A stretch of 64,000 nt of DNA, from the NCBI RefSeq assembly GCF_034353875.1, contig NZ_CP133784.1, forward strand, positions 3,004,501-3,068,500, in the 5' to 3' direction. This stretch comes from Pseudomonas sp. MH9.2. Lineage in GTDB: Bacteria; Pseudomonadota; Gammaproteobacteria; Pseudomonadales; Pseudomonadaceae. Each line of letters begins with the position of its first letter. Position 1 is the first letter of the stretch. The notes beneath the pieces are model-generated. The model saw nothing but the letters and a program-made list of their open reading frames with translations, searched no databases and was not told the DNA's origin. The position numbers were made by a program, and so were the translations under genes. Of the stretch, positions 38,779-48,748 are shown in pieces.

Positions 38779-39612
38779 CTAGCCGTAACGACCGGTGATG
38801 TAGTCTTCTGTCTGTTTTTTCGCCGGGTTGGTGAACAGCGTGTCGGTATCACCGAACTCGACCAGTTTGCCCATGTACATAAAGGCGGTGTAGTCGGAGA
38901 CCCGCGCCGCCTGTTGCATGTTGTGGGTCACGATGACAATGGTGTACTTGGCTTTCAGCTCGTAGATCAGCTCTTCGACTTTCAGCGTCGAGATCGGATC
39001 AAGTGCCGAGCACGGCTCATCAAGCAGCAGGACTTCCGGCTCCACAGCGATGGTACGTGCGATCACCAAACGTTGCTGCTGACCACCGGACAGTCCCAGT
39101 GCCGACTCGTGCAGGCGGTCTTTGACCTCCTCCCACAGTGCCGCACCCTTGAGCGCCCACTCGACCGCTTCATCGAGCACACGTTTTTTGTTGATGCCCT
39201 GAATACGTAGCCCGTACACCACGTTTTCATAGATGGTTTTCGGGAACGGGTTGGGCTTCTGGAACACCATGCCGACGCGGCGACGCAGTTCAGCCACGTC
39301 TTCGCCCTTGCGATAGATGTCGTGGCCGTACAGGTTGATGGCGCCTTCCACACGGCAGCCATCAACCAGGTCGTTCATCCGGTTGAACGTGCGCAACAAG
39401 GTTGACTTGCCGCAGCCGGACGGGCCGATAAAGGCGGTCACGCGTTGTTTCGGGATGTTCATGCTGACGTCGAACAACGCCTGCTTGTCGCCGTAGAACA
39501 GGCTCAGACCCGGCACTTCGAGCGCAACGGTTTCATTCGCCAGATTCAGGCCTTGCTTATCGCGTCCCAGGGCGGACATGTTGATGCCATGGGTATGGGT
39601 TTCGTGCTGCAT
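38779..39612 (-). CDS. pstB: Phosphate ABC transporter ATPase PstB
   Basis: A 277-residue ABC ATPase that powers high-affinity phosphate import. It has Walker [12 protein letters not shown] (63-71), the Q loop region [15 protein letters not shown], the signature [16 protein letters not shown] and Walker [17 protein letters not shown] at [10 protein letters not shown] gives the family start; the frame extends 24 codons upstream. It lies between phoU and pstA in the pst operon. Confidence 0.98.
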   Translation of the reverse strand: MQHETHTHGINMSALGRDKQGLNLANETVALEVPGLSLFYGDKQALFDVSMNIPKQRVTAFIGPSGCGKSTLLRTFNRMNDLVDGCRVEGAINLYGHDIYRKGEDVAELRRRVGMVFQKPNPFPKTIYENVVYGLRIQGINKKRVLDEAVEWALKGAALWEEVKDRLHESALGLSGGQQQRLVIARTIAVEPEVLLLDEPCSALDPISTLKVEELIYELKAKYTIVIVTHNMQQAARVSDYTAFMYMGKLVEFGDTDTLFTNPAKKQTEDYITGRYG

Positions 39613-39685
39613 AGGGTTACTCCATACGCTAACAATTCGTTTCATCGAACCGCCCTCCTCGCATGAGTGGGCGGCGCTCTTCAAA

Positions 39686-41356
39686 TCAGCTATCCAGCGC
39701 TTTGTACTTCTCGCGCAGGTGGTTACGAATGGCCACCGCAGACAGGTTGAGCAAGGCGATCACCAGTACCAGCAGCAGCGCCGTGGCGTACACCAGCGGC
39801 CGCGCGGCTTCGACGTTCGGGCTCTGGAAGCCGACGTCATAAATATGGAAGCCCAAGTGCATGATCTTCTGGTCAAGGTGCAGGTACGGGTAGTTGCCGT
39901 CCACCGGCAGCGACGGCGCCAGTTTCACTACACCCACCAGCATCAACGGCGCCACTTCACCGGCAGCACGGGCGACCGCCAGAATCATCCCGGTCATCAT
40001 CGCCGGGCTGGCCATGGGCAGCACGATCTTCCATAGGGTTTCAGCCTTGGTTGCGCCGAGTGCCAGCGAGCCCTCGCGAACGGTACGCGGAATACGCGCC
40101 AAGCCTTCTTCGGTGGCAACGATCACCACGGGAACGGCCAGCAGTGCGAGGGTCAGAGACGCCCAGAGCAAGCCTGGCGTGCCGAAGGTCGGCGCTGGCA
40201 AGGCTTCAGGGAAGAACAGCCGATCCACCGAACCGCCGAGCACGTAAACAAAGAAACCCAGACCGAATACCCCGTACACAATCGCCGGCACCCCGGCCAG
40301 GTTATTCACCGCGATACGGATCAACCGGGTGACCGGGCCTTGCCGTGCGTACTCTCGCAGGTACACCGCAGCCAGAACGCCGAACGGAGTGACGATCATG
40401 GCCATGATCAAGGTCATCATCACAGTGCCGAAAATCGCCGGGAAGATCCCGCCTTCGGTGTTGGCTTCACGCGGGTCTTCGCTGAGGAACTCCCACAATT
40501 TCTTGAAGTAGAAACCAAGCTTGGTAAAAGTGCCCATGGCATTCGGTTGGTAAGCGTGAACCACTTTGCCAACGCTGATCACCACTTCGGTGCCGTTGGC
40601 ATCGCGGGCTGTCAGGCTGTCGCGATTGAATGCCTCATGCAACGAGCCCAGTCGCCCCTCAATCGCCTGGTAACGAGCGTCCAGTTCGGCGCGCTCGCTG
40701 TCCATGTCCGCTTGAGCGGCAGCATCGAGCTTGCCGTCGAGTTCCAGTTTGCGTTTGTGCAGACGCAGACGCTCGATGCCATGGTTGATGGCACCAATGT
40801 CTTTTTTCTCGAGCCTGCCAAGCTCACTGGCCAGGGTTTCGACGCGCTTGATTCGCTCTTGAAGAATCGGCCAGGCTGCTTCACCTTCGGCGATGACTTT
40901 GCCGTCTTCCTTGAGGTTGACCAGGTAGCCGTAGTAATTACCCCACTCACGTCGCTCCAGGGTCATCAGCTCGGCAGGTTTGCTCTGCTCCGTCAGCCAT
41001 TCGCCGACAACCCAGGTGAAATCGCTTGGGTTGGTATCACGGTTACCGACCTTGAACAGCTCGCGAGTCATGAACTCCGGACCCACATCGGGTACCGGCA
41101 AGCCCGCACCCTTGAGGCGAACGCGAGGTACTTCCTCGGCCTGTACCACTTCACCGATCAATACATGGTTAGTCTGATTGGGCACGTTGTACTGCGCGCG
41201 CACCACATCAGCCGGCCAGAAGTGACCCAAGCCACGGACGGCGATCACTGTCAGCAAGCCCAGAGTCATGATCACCGCGATGGACACAGCGCCCGCGCTC
41301 ATCCAGACGCCAGGGGCACCGCTCTTGAACCAACTCTTGAGGGAGTTCTGTTTCAC
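39686..41356 (-). CDS. pstA: Phosphate ABC transporter permease PstA (extended)
   Basis: A 556-residue permease. The C-terminal half (about 300-556) is the core PstA, with the EAA-type loop [34 protein letters not shown] and several membrane helices. Ahead of it, after a first membrane segment (about 20-42), is a large periplasmic insertion (about 45-290) with a coiled-coil-like stretch ([20 protein letters not shown] and [16 protein letters not shown]). E. coli PstA is only about 296 residues, so this is the long form typical of pseudomonads. The role of the insert is unknown. Confidence 0.95.
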   Translation of the reverse strand: MKQNSLKSWFKSGAPGVWMSAGAVSIAVIMTLGLLTVIAVRGLGHFWPADVVRAQYNVPNQTNHVLIGEVVQAEEVPRVRLKGAGLPVPDVGPEFMTRELFKVGNRDTNPSDFTWVVGEWLTEQSKPAELMTLERREWGNYYGYLVNLKEDGKVIAEGEAAWPILQERIKRVETLASELGRLEKKDIGAINHGIERLRLHKRKLELDGKLDAAAQADMDSERAELDARYQAIEGRLGSLHEAFNRDSLTARDANGTEVVISVGKVVHAYQPNAMGTFTKLGFYFKKLWEFLSEDPREANTEGGIFPAIFGTVMMTLIMAMIVTPFGVLAAVYLREYARQGPVTRLIRIAVNNLAGVPAIVYGVFGLGFFVYVLGGSVDRLFFPEALPAPTFGTPGLLWASLTLALLAVPVVIVATEEGLARIPRTVREGSLALGATKAETLWKIVLPMASPAMMTGMILAVARAAGEVAPLMLVGVVKLAPSLPVDGNYPYLHLDQKIMHLGFHIYDVGFQSPNVEAARPLVYATALLLVLVIALLNLSAVAIRNHLREKYKALDS

Positions 41357-41371
41357 AGACTTCTACCTTCC

Positions 41372-43657
41372 TTAGAGAGACGAATATTTCTTGCGCAGAC
41401 GCTGACGAATCAGCTCCGCTAAGGTGTTCATCACGAAGGTGAACATCAGCAGCACCAGCGCTGCCAGGAACAGCACTCGATAATGGCTGCCGCCGACTTC
41501 GGACTCTGGCATCTCAACCGCGACGTTCGCCGCCAGAGTACGCATGCCTTCGAACAGGTTCATGTCCATGATCGGTGTATTACCGGTGGCCATCAGCACG
41601 ATCATGGTCTCGCCGACAGCGCGGCCCATGCCGATCATCAAGGCCGAGAAAATGCCAGGGCTGGCGGTGAGGATCACCACCCGCGTCATGGTCTGCCATG
41701 GCGTCGCACCCAGGGCCAGCGAGCCCAGAGTCAGACCGCGCGGCACGCTGAATACGGCGTCTTCAGCGATGGAGTAGATGTTCGGAATCACTGCGAAACC
41801 CATGGCCAGCCCGACCACCAGTGCGTTGCGCTGATCATAGGTAATGCCCAGGTCGTTGGTGATCCACATGCGCATGTCGCCGCCGAAGAACCAGGTTTCC
41901 ATATACGGGCTCATGCCCAACGACAACCAGCCCACCAGCAACACCACAGGTATCAGGATCGCGGCTTCCCAACCATCCGGCACTCGCAGCCGGAATGACT
42001 CAGGCAAGCGGCTCCAGATAAAGCCCGCCAACAGAATACCAATCGGTGTCAGCAGCAACAGGCTGAAGATCCCCGGCAAATGCCCTTCCAGATACGGCGC
42101 CAGAAACAGGCCAGCGAAAAAGCCGAGAATCACTGTCGGCATCGCTTCCATCAGTTCGATCACCGGCTTGACCTTGCGGCGCATGCCCGGGGCCATGAAG
42201 TAAGCGGTGTAGATCGCAGCGGCAATCGCCAGGGGCGCCGCCAGCAGCATCGCGTAGAACGCCGCTTTCAAGGTGCCGTAGGTCAATGGCGCGAGGCTCA
42301 GCTTGGGCTCGAAGTCAGTGCTCGACGCAGTGGACTGCCAGACGTACTTCGGTCCGTCGTAGTTTTCGTACCAGACCTTGCTCCACAGCGCGCTCCACGA
42401 AACTTCCGGGTGCGGGTTGCGCAGGCTCATTGGCAGCAACTTGCCGCCCTCTTCGACGATGACCTCGTCAGCACGTGGCGACAGTCCCATGACACCTGGG
42501 CCCTGAGCCACCTGATCGACCAACAGCGTGCGATGCGCGGTGCTATGGAACACCCCGAGCTTGCCGGAAGCGTCGAGGGCGACGAAGCCTTTACGGCGCT
42601 CTTCGCCGGTGATTTGTACGATCGGCGTGGTGCCCATCTGGAAGTCACGGATGTGCTCCAGGCGCAACTCGCCGTCGGTATCGCGGGCCATGAACCACTG
42701 AGCCAGACCGCCCGTGGTGCTGCCGATAATCAGCGACACACCGCCGACCAATTGCGTACTGGCGGAGACTTCAGCGTTACCGTCTTCCAGCAGTTTGTAG
42801 CGGCCGTTGAGGCTGCGATCACGCAAGCTGAAGACGTCGGCCTGAGCGCGACCGTTGATCACGTACAGCCACTGCTGGCGCGGATCGATAAAGATTGCCT
42901 TGACCACTTCGGTCATGTGCGGCAGTTCGATGCGGGTCAACTCGCTGGTGGTCTCCCCGGTCATCATGTTTTCTTCCTGGGACAAGGAGAGCACATGCAA
43001 TTGCGAGCCGGTGGAACCCGCTACCATCAGGACTTTGTCGCTGGCGTTGAGGCTGACGTGCTCCAAGGGCCGGCCTTGTTCGTCCAGGCTCAGCGCCGCT
43101 TCGCCAAATGGATACGTGATGGTCGGACTGATGGTCTTGACGTTGCCCGGGTAGGTGATCAGGTAGTTGTGTTTGAACACCAGTGCCTGACCGTTGGACA
43201 GACCCAGCACCATCAACGGGCTGCCTGGCTGATCTTTACCGATAGCCGTCACAGTCGTGCCCGTCGGAATCGGCAAGGCGACATGCTTGAGCTCGGTCCC
43301 GTCGTCGATGCGGAAGAACAGCGCTTCACCCTTGTCGGATACTCGCAGGCCAACCTTGTTCTGCTCTTCGATGGCAATCATCAGTGGCTTGCCCGCATCC
43401 TGCATCCAGGCCGGATTGAGCGCCTTCTCGGTGGTCAGTTTCGCACCTTGGAACAAGGGCGCGACCACGTAAGCAAGATAGAAGAAAATCAGCGTAATAG
43501 CGGCCAGCACTGCCAGGCCACCGACCAGTACATACCACTGGGTCAGACGGTCTTTAAACGCGCGTATACGGCGTTTTCGCTTGAGCTCGGGCGCATTGAA
43601 GTCAATTCGCTCGGGAGGGGAATTTTGAGTCATGGTGGAATTGGCCAGATCATTCAT
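41372..43657 (-). CDS. pstC: Phosphate ABC transporter permease PstC (extended)
   Basis: A 761-residue permease. After an N-terminal membrane helix (about 40-63) comes a periplasmic domain of some 400 residues (to about 465), with a repeated beta-strand pattern that could be a propeller (LPHMTEVVKAIFIDPRQQWLYVINGRAQ is one blade-like unit). The remaining part (about 470-761) is PstC core, with LIELMEAMPTVILGFFAGLFL and the [33 protein letters not shown] loop. E. coli PstC is about 320 residues. ATG at MNDLANSTM is used; MTQNSP eight codons later is possible. Confidence 0.95.
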   Translation of the reverse strand: MNDLANSTMTQNSPPERIDFNAPELKRKRRIRAFKDRLTQWYVLVGGLAVLAAITLIFFYLAYVVAPLFQGAKLTTEKALNPAWMQDAGKPLMIAIEEQNKVGLRVSDKGEALFFRIDDGTELKHVALPIPTGTTVTAIGKDQPGSPLMVLGLSNGQALVFKHNYLITYPGNVKTISPTITYPFGEAALSLDEQGRPLEHVSLNASDKVLMVAGSTGSQLHVLSLSQEENMMTGETTSELTRIELPHMTEVVKAIFIDPRQQWLYVINGRAQADVFSLRDRSLNGRYKLLEDGNAEVSASTQLVGGVSLIIGSTTGGLAQWFMARDTDGELRLEHIRDFQMGTTPIVQITGEERRKGFVALDASGKLGVFHSTAHRTLLVDQVAQGPGVMGLSPRADEVIVEEGGKLLPMSLRNPHPEVSWSALWSKVWYENYDGPKYVWQSTASSTDFEPKLSLAPLTYGTLKAAFYAMLLAAPLAIAAAIYTAYFMAPGMRRKVKPVIELMEAMPTVILGFFAGLFLAPYLEGHLPGIFSLLLLTPIGILLAGFIWSRLPESFRLRVPDGWEAAILIPVVLLVGWLSLGMSPYMETWFFGGDMRMWITNDLGITYDQRNALVVGLAMGFAVIPNIYSIAEDAVFSVPRGLTLGSLALGATPWQTMTRVVILTASPGIFSALMIGMGRAVGETMIVLMATGNTPIMDMNLFEGMRTLAANVAVEMPESEVGGSHYRVLFLAALVLLMFTFVMNTLAELIRQRLRKKYSSL

Positions 43658-43755
43658 GCGCTCACCCTAGCGGTCCTTTATTACAAAAACATGACAATGC
43701 GGTGACGCAAAAAATCCGCAGCCCAAAAGTACTGGCAGCGGACTACGAAATTAGT

Positions 43756-43820
43756 AGCGGGACCCCGTTGAATCAGGTCCCGCTCAGGTATTGAGATCGG
43801 GGCAAAAAGTGCGTGCCCCG
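43756..43820 (-). other. Two hairpins downstream of pstS
   Basis: AGCGGGACC/GGTCCCGCT (9-bp stem, 43756-43784) and CGGGGCA/TGCCCCG (7-bp stem, 43798-43820) stand in tandem between pstS and pstC. Neither has a strong T tract on the minus strand. They may protect the pstS mRNA 3' end or reduce read-through so that PstS is made in excess over the membrane parts. Confidence 0.6.
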
Positions 43821-43829
43821 CGTCAACCC

Positions 43830-44819
43830 TTACTTAGCAGCGCCTTCCTGCAAGCCCAGGTCAGCCAGTGCTTTTGCAGCAACCTTGGCTGGCAACGGGA
43901 TGTAACCGTCTTTGATCACGACTTCTTGACCCTGTTTAGACAGGACCATTTTCACGAACTCGGCTTCCAGCGGTGCCAGAGGCTTGTTCGGCGCTTTGTT
44001 CACGTAGATGAACAGGAAGCGCGACAGTGGGTATTTGCCGTTCAGTGCGTTTTCTTCGCTGTCTTCGATGAATTCAGTGCTGCCTTTCTTGGACAGGGCA
44101 ACCGTCTTCACGCTGGACGTTTTGTAGCCGATACCTGAGTAACCGATGCCGTTCAACGAGCTGCTGATCGAGCTTACAACCGAAGCAGAACCTGGCTGTT
44201 CGTTAACGTTAGCGCGGAAGTCGCCTTTGCACAGGGCTTCTTCTTTGAAGTAGCCGTAAGTGCCGGATACCGAGTTACGACCGAACAGTTGGATCGGTTT
44301 GCCAGCCAGGTCGCCGGTCACGCCAACATCACCCCATGTTTTGGCTTCGGCTTTGGCGCCACACAGACGGGTCGCGGAGAAGATCGCGTCCACTTGTTCC
44401 ATGGTCAGGTGCTGAATCGGGTTGTCTTTATGTACAAAAATAGCCAAGGCATCGACCGCGACCGGGATTGCAGTTGGCTTGTAGCCGTACTTCTGCTCGA
44501 AAGCCGCCAATTCGGTGTCTTTCATTTTGCGGCTCATCGGGCCCAGGTTCGAGGTGCCCTCAGTCAACGCAGGTGGTGCGGTGGCCGAACCGGCTGCTTG
44601 AATCTGAATGTTCACGCTTGGGTATTCTTTTTTGTAAGCCTCAGCCCACAAGGTCATCAAGTTTGCCAGGGTATCGGAGCCGACACTGGACAGGTTACCC
44701 GAGACACCGGTGGTCTTGGTATAGCCTGGAATAGCTGGGTCAACAGCAGCAACCGCAGTGGCGGTGGCAACGCCTGCGGCGACGAAAGTCAGAGCCGCCA
44801 TCAATCGCTTAAGTCTCAT
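43830..44819 (-). CDS. pstS: Phosphate ABC transporter periplasmic binding protein PstS
   Basis: A 329-residue protein with a signal peptide ([25 protein letters not shown], cleavage near AVAA). The mature part has the phosphate-binding loops [24 protein letters not shown] and [18 protein letters not shown], and the terminal [14 protein letters not shown] segment. It captures phosphate in the periplasm for PstABC. It is the operon's first gene, preceded by the tandem Pho boxes, and separated from pstC by two hairpins. Confidence 0.97.
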   Translation of the reverse strand: MRLKRLMAALTFVAAGVATATAVAAVDPAIPGYTKTTGVSGNLSSVGSDTLANLMTLWAEAYKKEYPSVNIQIQAAGSATAPPALTEGTSNLGPMSRKMKDTELAAFEQKYGYKPTAIPVAVDALAIFVHKDNPIQHLTMEQVDAIFSATRLCGAKAEAKTWGDVGVTGDLAGKPIQLFGRNSVSGTYGYFKEEALCKGDFRANVNEQPGSASVVSSISSSLNGIGYSGIGYKTSSVKTVALSKKGSTEFIEDSEENALNGKYPLSRFLFIYVNKAPNKPLAPLEAEFVKMVLSKQGQEVVIKDGYIPLPAKVAAKALADLGLQEGAAK

Positions 44820-44875
44820 GCCTTGCTCCTAGCAAAATTGGATAGGTATTGGATCGACGCCAAGTATCTAAGGGC

Positions 44876-44918
44876 CGTGTGAACACTCTATGAAAGCAAT
44901 GTGACAATTAGATGAAAG
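44876..44918 (-). promoter_or_regulatory. Tandem Pho boxes upstream of pstS
   Basis: Read on the minus strand the segment gives TTTCATCTAAT-TGTCACATTGC-TTTCATAGAG-TGTTCACACG, four successive units about 11 bases apart, each similar to the CTGTCAT/TTTCAT Pho half-site. It lies about 60 bases upstream of pstS, correct for PhoB activation. This is the clearest operator in the window. Confidence 0.8.
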
Positions 44919-44999
44919 GCCATCATCGACTTTCAATGATAGCCGTTCAGTTCAGGAGGGGGCGGCGGCATTCGCCCAGCAGGCAAGGCGATTCAACAC

Positions 45000-46289
45000 T
45001 CAGCGTTGCTTGCGCAACAAATGGATGCCAATCAGCATGCCCATGACGCAGAGGGCTGCCACGTACCAGGCCGGCCCCATTGGACTGGTCTTGAGCATGA
45101 GGGTCACCACCATCGGCGTCAGACCGCCAAATATCGCGTACGCCAGGTTGTACGAGAACGACAGTCCCGAGAACCGCACGGCTGCCGGAAAGGCCTGGAC
45201 CATGACGAACGGCACCGCACCGATGACGCCGACAAATAACCCGGTGACGGCGTACAACGGAAACAGCCAGTCGGGGTGCGCCAAAAGGCTGTGATAGAAC
45301 GTCCATGAACTGACAAGCAACGCCAGGCAACCGAGGATAAACACCCAGCCAGCGCCAAAGCGATCCGCCAGAGAACCCGCGCCGACACAGCCCAGGCTCA
45401 GGCAGACAATCGCCAGACTATTGGCCTTCAGCGCCGTCGCGGGGGAGAAGCCGTAAACCGTTTGCAATACCGTTGGGGTCATCAGGATCACGACGATGAC
45501 GCCAGCCGACAACAGCCAGGTCAATAGCATCGATAACAGGATCGCCCCGCGATGGTCGCGCAACACGGCCTTGAGCGGCACCTCTTCGGCCAGCGCCTTG
45601 CGCAGCTGCAGCTCGGCGAAAACCGGCGTTTCATGCAGCCAGCGGCGCAGGTAAACAGACAGCAGACCAAATACGCCCCCAAGCAAAAACGGAATCCGCC
45701 ATGCGTAATCGAGCATCTCCTCAGCGCTGTAGAGGCTATTGATCAGGGTGGCGACCAGCGAACCCAGCAAAATGCCCGAGGTCAGGCCGGCGGTCAGGGT
45801 GCCGCACGCGTAGCCAATGCTGCGCGGCGGCACATGCTCGGACACAAATACCCAGGCGCCAGGCACCTCACCGCCAATCGCCGCACCCTGAATAACCCGC
45901 ATCAACAGCAGCAGAATCGGCGCCCACAGGCCAATCTGCGCGTACGTCGGCAACAAGCCCATGATCAGGGTCGGTACGGCCATCATGAAAATGCTCAGGG
46001 TGAACATTTTCTTGCGCCCCAAAAGGTCGCCGAAGTGCGCCATAACGATGCCACCCAGCGGTCGCGCCAGGTAACCGGCAGCAAAAATACCGAAGGTCTG
46101 CATCAGTCGCAGCCACTCAGGCATATCCGCAGGGAAAAACAACTTGCCGACCACAGTGGCAAAAAACACGAAAATGATGAAGTCGTAAAACTCCAACGCT
46201 CCGCCCAAGGCAGAAAGCGACAAGGTCTTATAGTCGCTGCGGGTCAGCGGGCGCGAGGGCTGCACGGTACTTGAGGACACAGTGGACAT
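45000..46289 (-). CDS. MFS transporter (metabolite:H+ symporter type)
   Basis: A 429-residue transporter with about twelve hydrophobic segments. The N-terminal region (LGGALEFYDFIIFVFFATVVGKLFFP, GIFAAGYLARPLGGIVMAHFGD-LLGRKKMF) has the A-type GxxxDxxGRKxxF loop and RVIQGAAIGGEVPGAWVFVSEHVPP, typical of the metabolite-H+ symporter (ProP/ShiA/KgtP) group. Substrate is not evident; carboxylates or osmolytes are common in the family. It has no close functional neighbours, lying beside pstS. Confidence 0.9.
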   Translation of the reverse strand: MSTVSSSTVQPSRPLTRSDYKTLSLSALGGALEFYDFIIFVFFATVVGKLFFPADMPEWLRLMQTFGIFAAGYLARPLGGIVMAHFGDLLGRKKMFTLSIFMMAVPTLIMGLLPTYAQIGLWAPILLLLMRVIQGAAIGGEVPGAWVFVSEHVPPRSIGYACGTLTAGLTSGILLGSLVATLINSLYSAEEMLDYAWRIPFLLGGVFGLLSVYLRRWLHETPVFAELQLRKALAEEVPLKAVLRDHRGAILLSMLLTWLLSAGVIVVILMTPTVLQTVYGFSPATALKANSLAIVCLSLGCVGAGSLADRFGAGWVFILGCLALLVSSWTFYHSLLAHPDWLFPLYAVTGLFVGVIGAVPFVMVQAFPAAVRFSGLSFSYNLAYAIFGGLTPMVVTLMLKTSPMGPAWYVAALCVMGMLIGIHLLRKQR

Positions 46290-46731
46290 GGCAAGGGCTT
46301 CTCTTGGGATTGCTGAGCATCAGCAACGCTGGCTGAGGCTTGACGGCTTGCACACTTCCTCACTAAGGAAAACGCTGACATGGGCATCAAAATTGCCCTT
46401 ATAGCGAAAAGTACAGAGTCGATCGGGTCCGGCACGATAGCAAATTCTCTAAAAAGCACACAGTCAGGCGCTTTACGCAGTCAAAATGAGAACCGAGTGG
46501 TCGTCGCATGGTCCATCGATCGATATACTCGCAGACCGTAAGAGACAATCCAGCGTACTCCGGGTTGCTGTGCGAAATCGCCGCTGAGCCCAATCCAGCC
46601 GCTTTCGCAGAGTTTCCCCTTAAGGCATCGCTGAAAGCGGATGAACGCAATTTGTTCATGAACATCGTTTTCACTGAGGCCTGTTAACCGCACCAAAACA
46701 TTAAAGAGTCATGGGTCGAGGCACCCTAGGC
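46290..46731. other. Divergent gap with unexplained 442-base stretch
   Basis: This gap lies between the MFS and thioesterase genes and should include their promoters. A 91-codon minus-strand frame (46399-46674) beginning MKTMFMNKLRSSAFSDALRG is open but I do not recognise its product. The stretch is visibly less GC-rich than the genes on either side. No hairpin, RNA gene or mobile element is evident. Confidence 0.5.
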
Positions 46732-47133
46732 ATGATTGAACTCGAACAAGAAGATCCGATACCGCAGGGCGACCTTGCATTGCAAATTACTGCTTTGCCC
46801 CGCGAAACCAATGGTTTCGGCGATATTTTCGGCGGCTGGCTGGTCTCGCAAATGGACTTGGCGGGAACTGCCATGGCCAGTAAAGTCGCTGGCGGCCGCG
46901 TTGCGACCGTAGCCATTGATCGCATGGCATTCCTGATCCCGGTCGCAGTCGGCGCGCAATTGTCCTTCTATACCCAGGCCCTGGACATCGGCCGCAGCTC
47001 GATCCAGATGATGGTCGAAGTATGGAGCGATGACCCACTGTCCAGCGAATGGCGCAAAGTCACCGAAGCGGTGTTTGTGTTCGTCGCCATCGATGGTAGC
47101 GGCCGCACTCGCTCGGTACCGGCACGGCGATAA
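46732..47133 (+). CDS. Acyl-CoA thioesterase (YciA-like hotdog protein)
   Basis: A 133-residue hotdog-fold protein, MIELEQEDPIPQGDLALQITALPRETNGFGDIFGGWLVSQMDL. The GDIFGGWLVSQMDLAG motif with the conserved aspartate, and the later SIQMMVEVWSDD segment, match cytosolic YciA-type acyl-CoA thioesterases, which release CoA from acyl-CoAs. ATG at MIELEQ with the preceding GAGG is taken; an in-frame ATG seven codons upstream is possible. Confidence 0.9.
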   Translation: MIELEQEDPIPQGDLALQITALPRETNGFGDIFGGWLVSQMDLAGTAMASKVAGGRVATVAIDRMAFLIPVAVGAQLSFYTQALDIGRSSIQMMVEVWSDDPLSSEWRKVTEAVFVFVAIDGSGRTRSVPARR

Positions 47134-47216
47134 GCCTGGGTATCGGTCTGCTGGGGTAAACTCGTTGACTGTCGCACGGTCTACTTTTATCACTGTACTT
47201 GAGTGAGCACCCCCGC

Positions 47217-48137
47217 ATGCCAACGCCCCATGTCGAATCCGTCAAACTCGGTGAGCTCAACTGCTGGCGCATCCGCCACGGTCAGGCCGAGTTACTCGTC
47301 GCCCAGCAAGGCGCGCACATCCTCAGCTACCAAGTGGACGGCGAGCCGCCACTGATCTGGCTAAACGACAAAGCTGTCTTCAAACAAGGCAAGCCGATCC
47401 GCGCCGGTATTCCGATTTGCTGGCCCTGGTTTGGCAATCTGGAGCGCAACCCTGCCAGCGTACAGGCGATGCGCAACAGCAGCGAACCGGCCAACGCCCA
47501 CGGCGAAGTCCGGGTACTAGACTGGGAATTGCTGGGCATTGGCAATGATGGCGACGCGTTACTCGCCGAATTCGTATTGCCGCAGGCTGAAGGTCATTTG
47601 CCTGGTTGGCCGCATAACGTCGCCCTCAAACTGAGCATTCGTCTGGACGAGCAGTTGCATGTCAGCCTGCTCAGCTACAACGCTGGCACCGAAGACGTTA
47701 CCTTCAGCCAGGCATTGCACAGTTATTTCGCGGTCAGCGATGCACGACAGGTCCACGTCGAAGGCCTGGACGGCTCGCGTTACCTGGACACATTGAAAAA
47801 CTGGGAAGACGAGCATCGGCAGGACGGCGACCTGCATTTCACGGCCGAGACGGACCGCGTTTACCTGGACACACCGCACCATCTGAGCATCGTCGATCCG
47901 GGCTGGCAGCGACGGATTCAGATCATGACCAGCGGCTCAAAGTCAGCGGTGCTGTGGAATCCGTGGGTCGACAAGACCAGGACCTTAAGCGACATGGCCG
48001 AAGACGGCTGGCAGCACATGGTTTGTGTCGAGACCGCCAACGTCCTGTCCGATGTCGTCACGTTGGCGCCAGATGCCATGCACACCCTGAGTGTCAGCAT
48101 CTGGGCCGAGCCGCTGGCGGCGTTGCCGGAAGCGTAA
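47217..48137 (+). CDS. D-hexose-6-phosphate mutarotase (YeaD-like)
   Basis: A 306-residue aldose 1-epimerase-superfamily protein. The segments LLVAQQGAHILSYQ, GKPIRAGIPICWPWFG and LSIRLDEQLHVSLLSYNAG, and the histidine and glutamate-rich LHSYFAVSDARQVHVEGL, match the YeaD/galactose mutarotase-like group that interconverts anomers of glucose 6-phosphate. ATG at MPTPHVES was taken; a TTG codon six codons earlier is possible. It is convergent with a DUF3299 gene, 3 bases away. Confidence 0.9.
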   Translation: MPTPHVESVKLGELNCWRIRHGQAELLVAQQGAHILSYQVDGEPPLIWLNDKAVFKQGKPIRAGIPICWPWFGNLERNPASVQAMRNSSEPANAHGEVRVLDWELLGIGNDGDALLAEFVLPQAEGHLPGWPHNVALKLSIRLDEQLHVSLLSYNAGTEDVTFSQALHSYFAVSDARQVHVEGLDGSRYLDTLKNWEDEHRQDGDLHFTAETDRVYLDTPHHLSIVDPGWQRRIQIMTSGSKSAVLWNPWVDKTRTLSDMAEDGWQHMVCVETANVLSDVVTLAPDAMHTLSVSIWAEPLAALPEA

Positions 48138-48140
48138 CCG

Positions 48141-48674
48141 CTACAGGTCCGCTTCGACCACGACGCGGACCTTCGAAGCATCCAGCGCGTAGGCCGCATC
48201 GGCCATGTTATTGCTGACCGCCTCGACCTTCAGCGTGCCGATCACCCACAGCGGCGTGTAGATATCGTCCAGCTTCAGGCCTTTTGGATAACGCACCAGC
48301 ACCAGTTGATTGGGTGGCGGCGGCGGCACATGGATGCATGCGCCCGGATATGGCACGAGGAAGAACAGGGTACTGCGGCCTTTCGCGTCTGTTTCCAGCG
48401 GCACGGGATAACCACCAAGACGGATATTTTTGCCATTCATGGCGGGTACGGTCTTGGCCGAGTACATCACGGCAGGCAAGCCTTTGCTCTGCTTCAAACC
48501 GCCTTTGCTATCGAACGTCCCCTGCGCTTCCGGGGAGTTGTGATCGATTTCAGGCATGGCCTCGAGGGCTTTTTGATCCGACTTGGGCATCAGCTCGAGC
48601 CAATCGGTTTCTGGCAGCTCGGCGCGGGCCAGCCCGGAAGCCAACAGCAGCGCTATAAGGAGGAGACGGCGCAT
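48141..48674 (-). CDS. DUF3299 periplasmic protein
   Basis: A 177-residue protein with a signal peptide (MRRLLLIALLLASGLARAE). The mature region shows LGGYPVPLETDAKGRSTLFFLVPYPGACIHVPPPPPNQLVLVRY and YTPLWVIGTLKVEAVSNNMADAAYALDASKV, matching the DUF3299 family of unknown function, which has a conserved glycine- and tyrosine-containing core. The frame is open upstream to 48911, but the ATG gives the signal peptide. It is convergent with the mutarotase and follows the GlsB gene by about 75 bases. Confidence 0.82.
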   Translation of the reverse strand: MRRLLLIALLLASGLARAELPETDWLELMPKSDQKALEAMPEIDHNSPEAQGTFDSKGGLKQSKGLPAVMYSAKTVPAMNGKNIRLGGYPVPLETDAKGRSTLFFLVPYPGACIHVPPPPPNQLVLVRYPKGLKLDDIYTPLWVIGTLKVEAVSNNMADAAYALDASKVRVVVEADL

Positions 48675-48748
48675 GGGAGAGCTCGGCAATGTATGTGGTC
48701 TCACTAGCTCTCTGCGCAGCAATAGCGCAGAGAGCCGATGAATAACTG

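Noticed and set aside
42080..43705. 541-codon plus-strand open frame opposite pstC
   Set aside because: It is the antisense shadow of a high-GC gene; the translation has no family features and pstC is certain.
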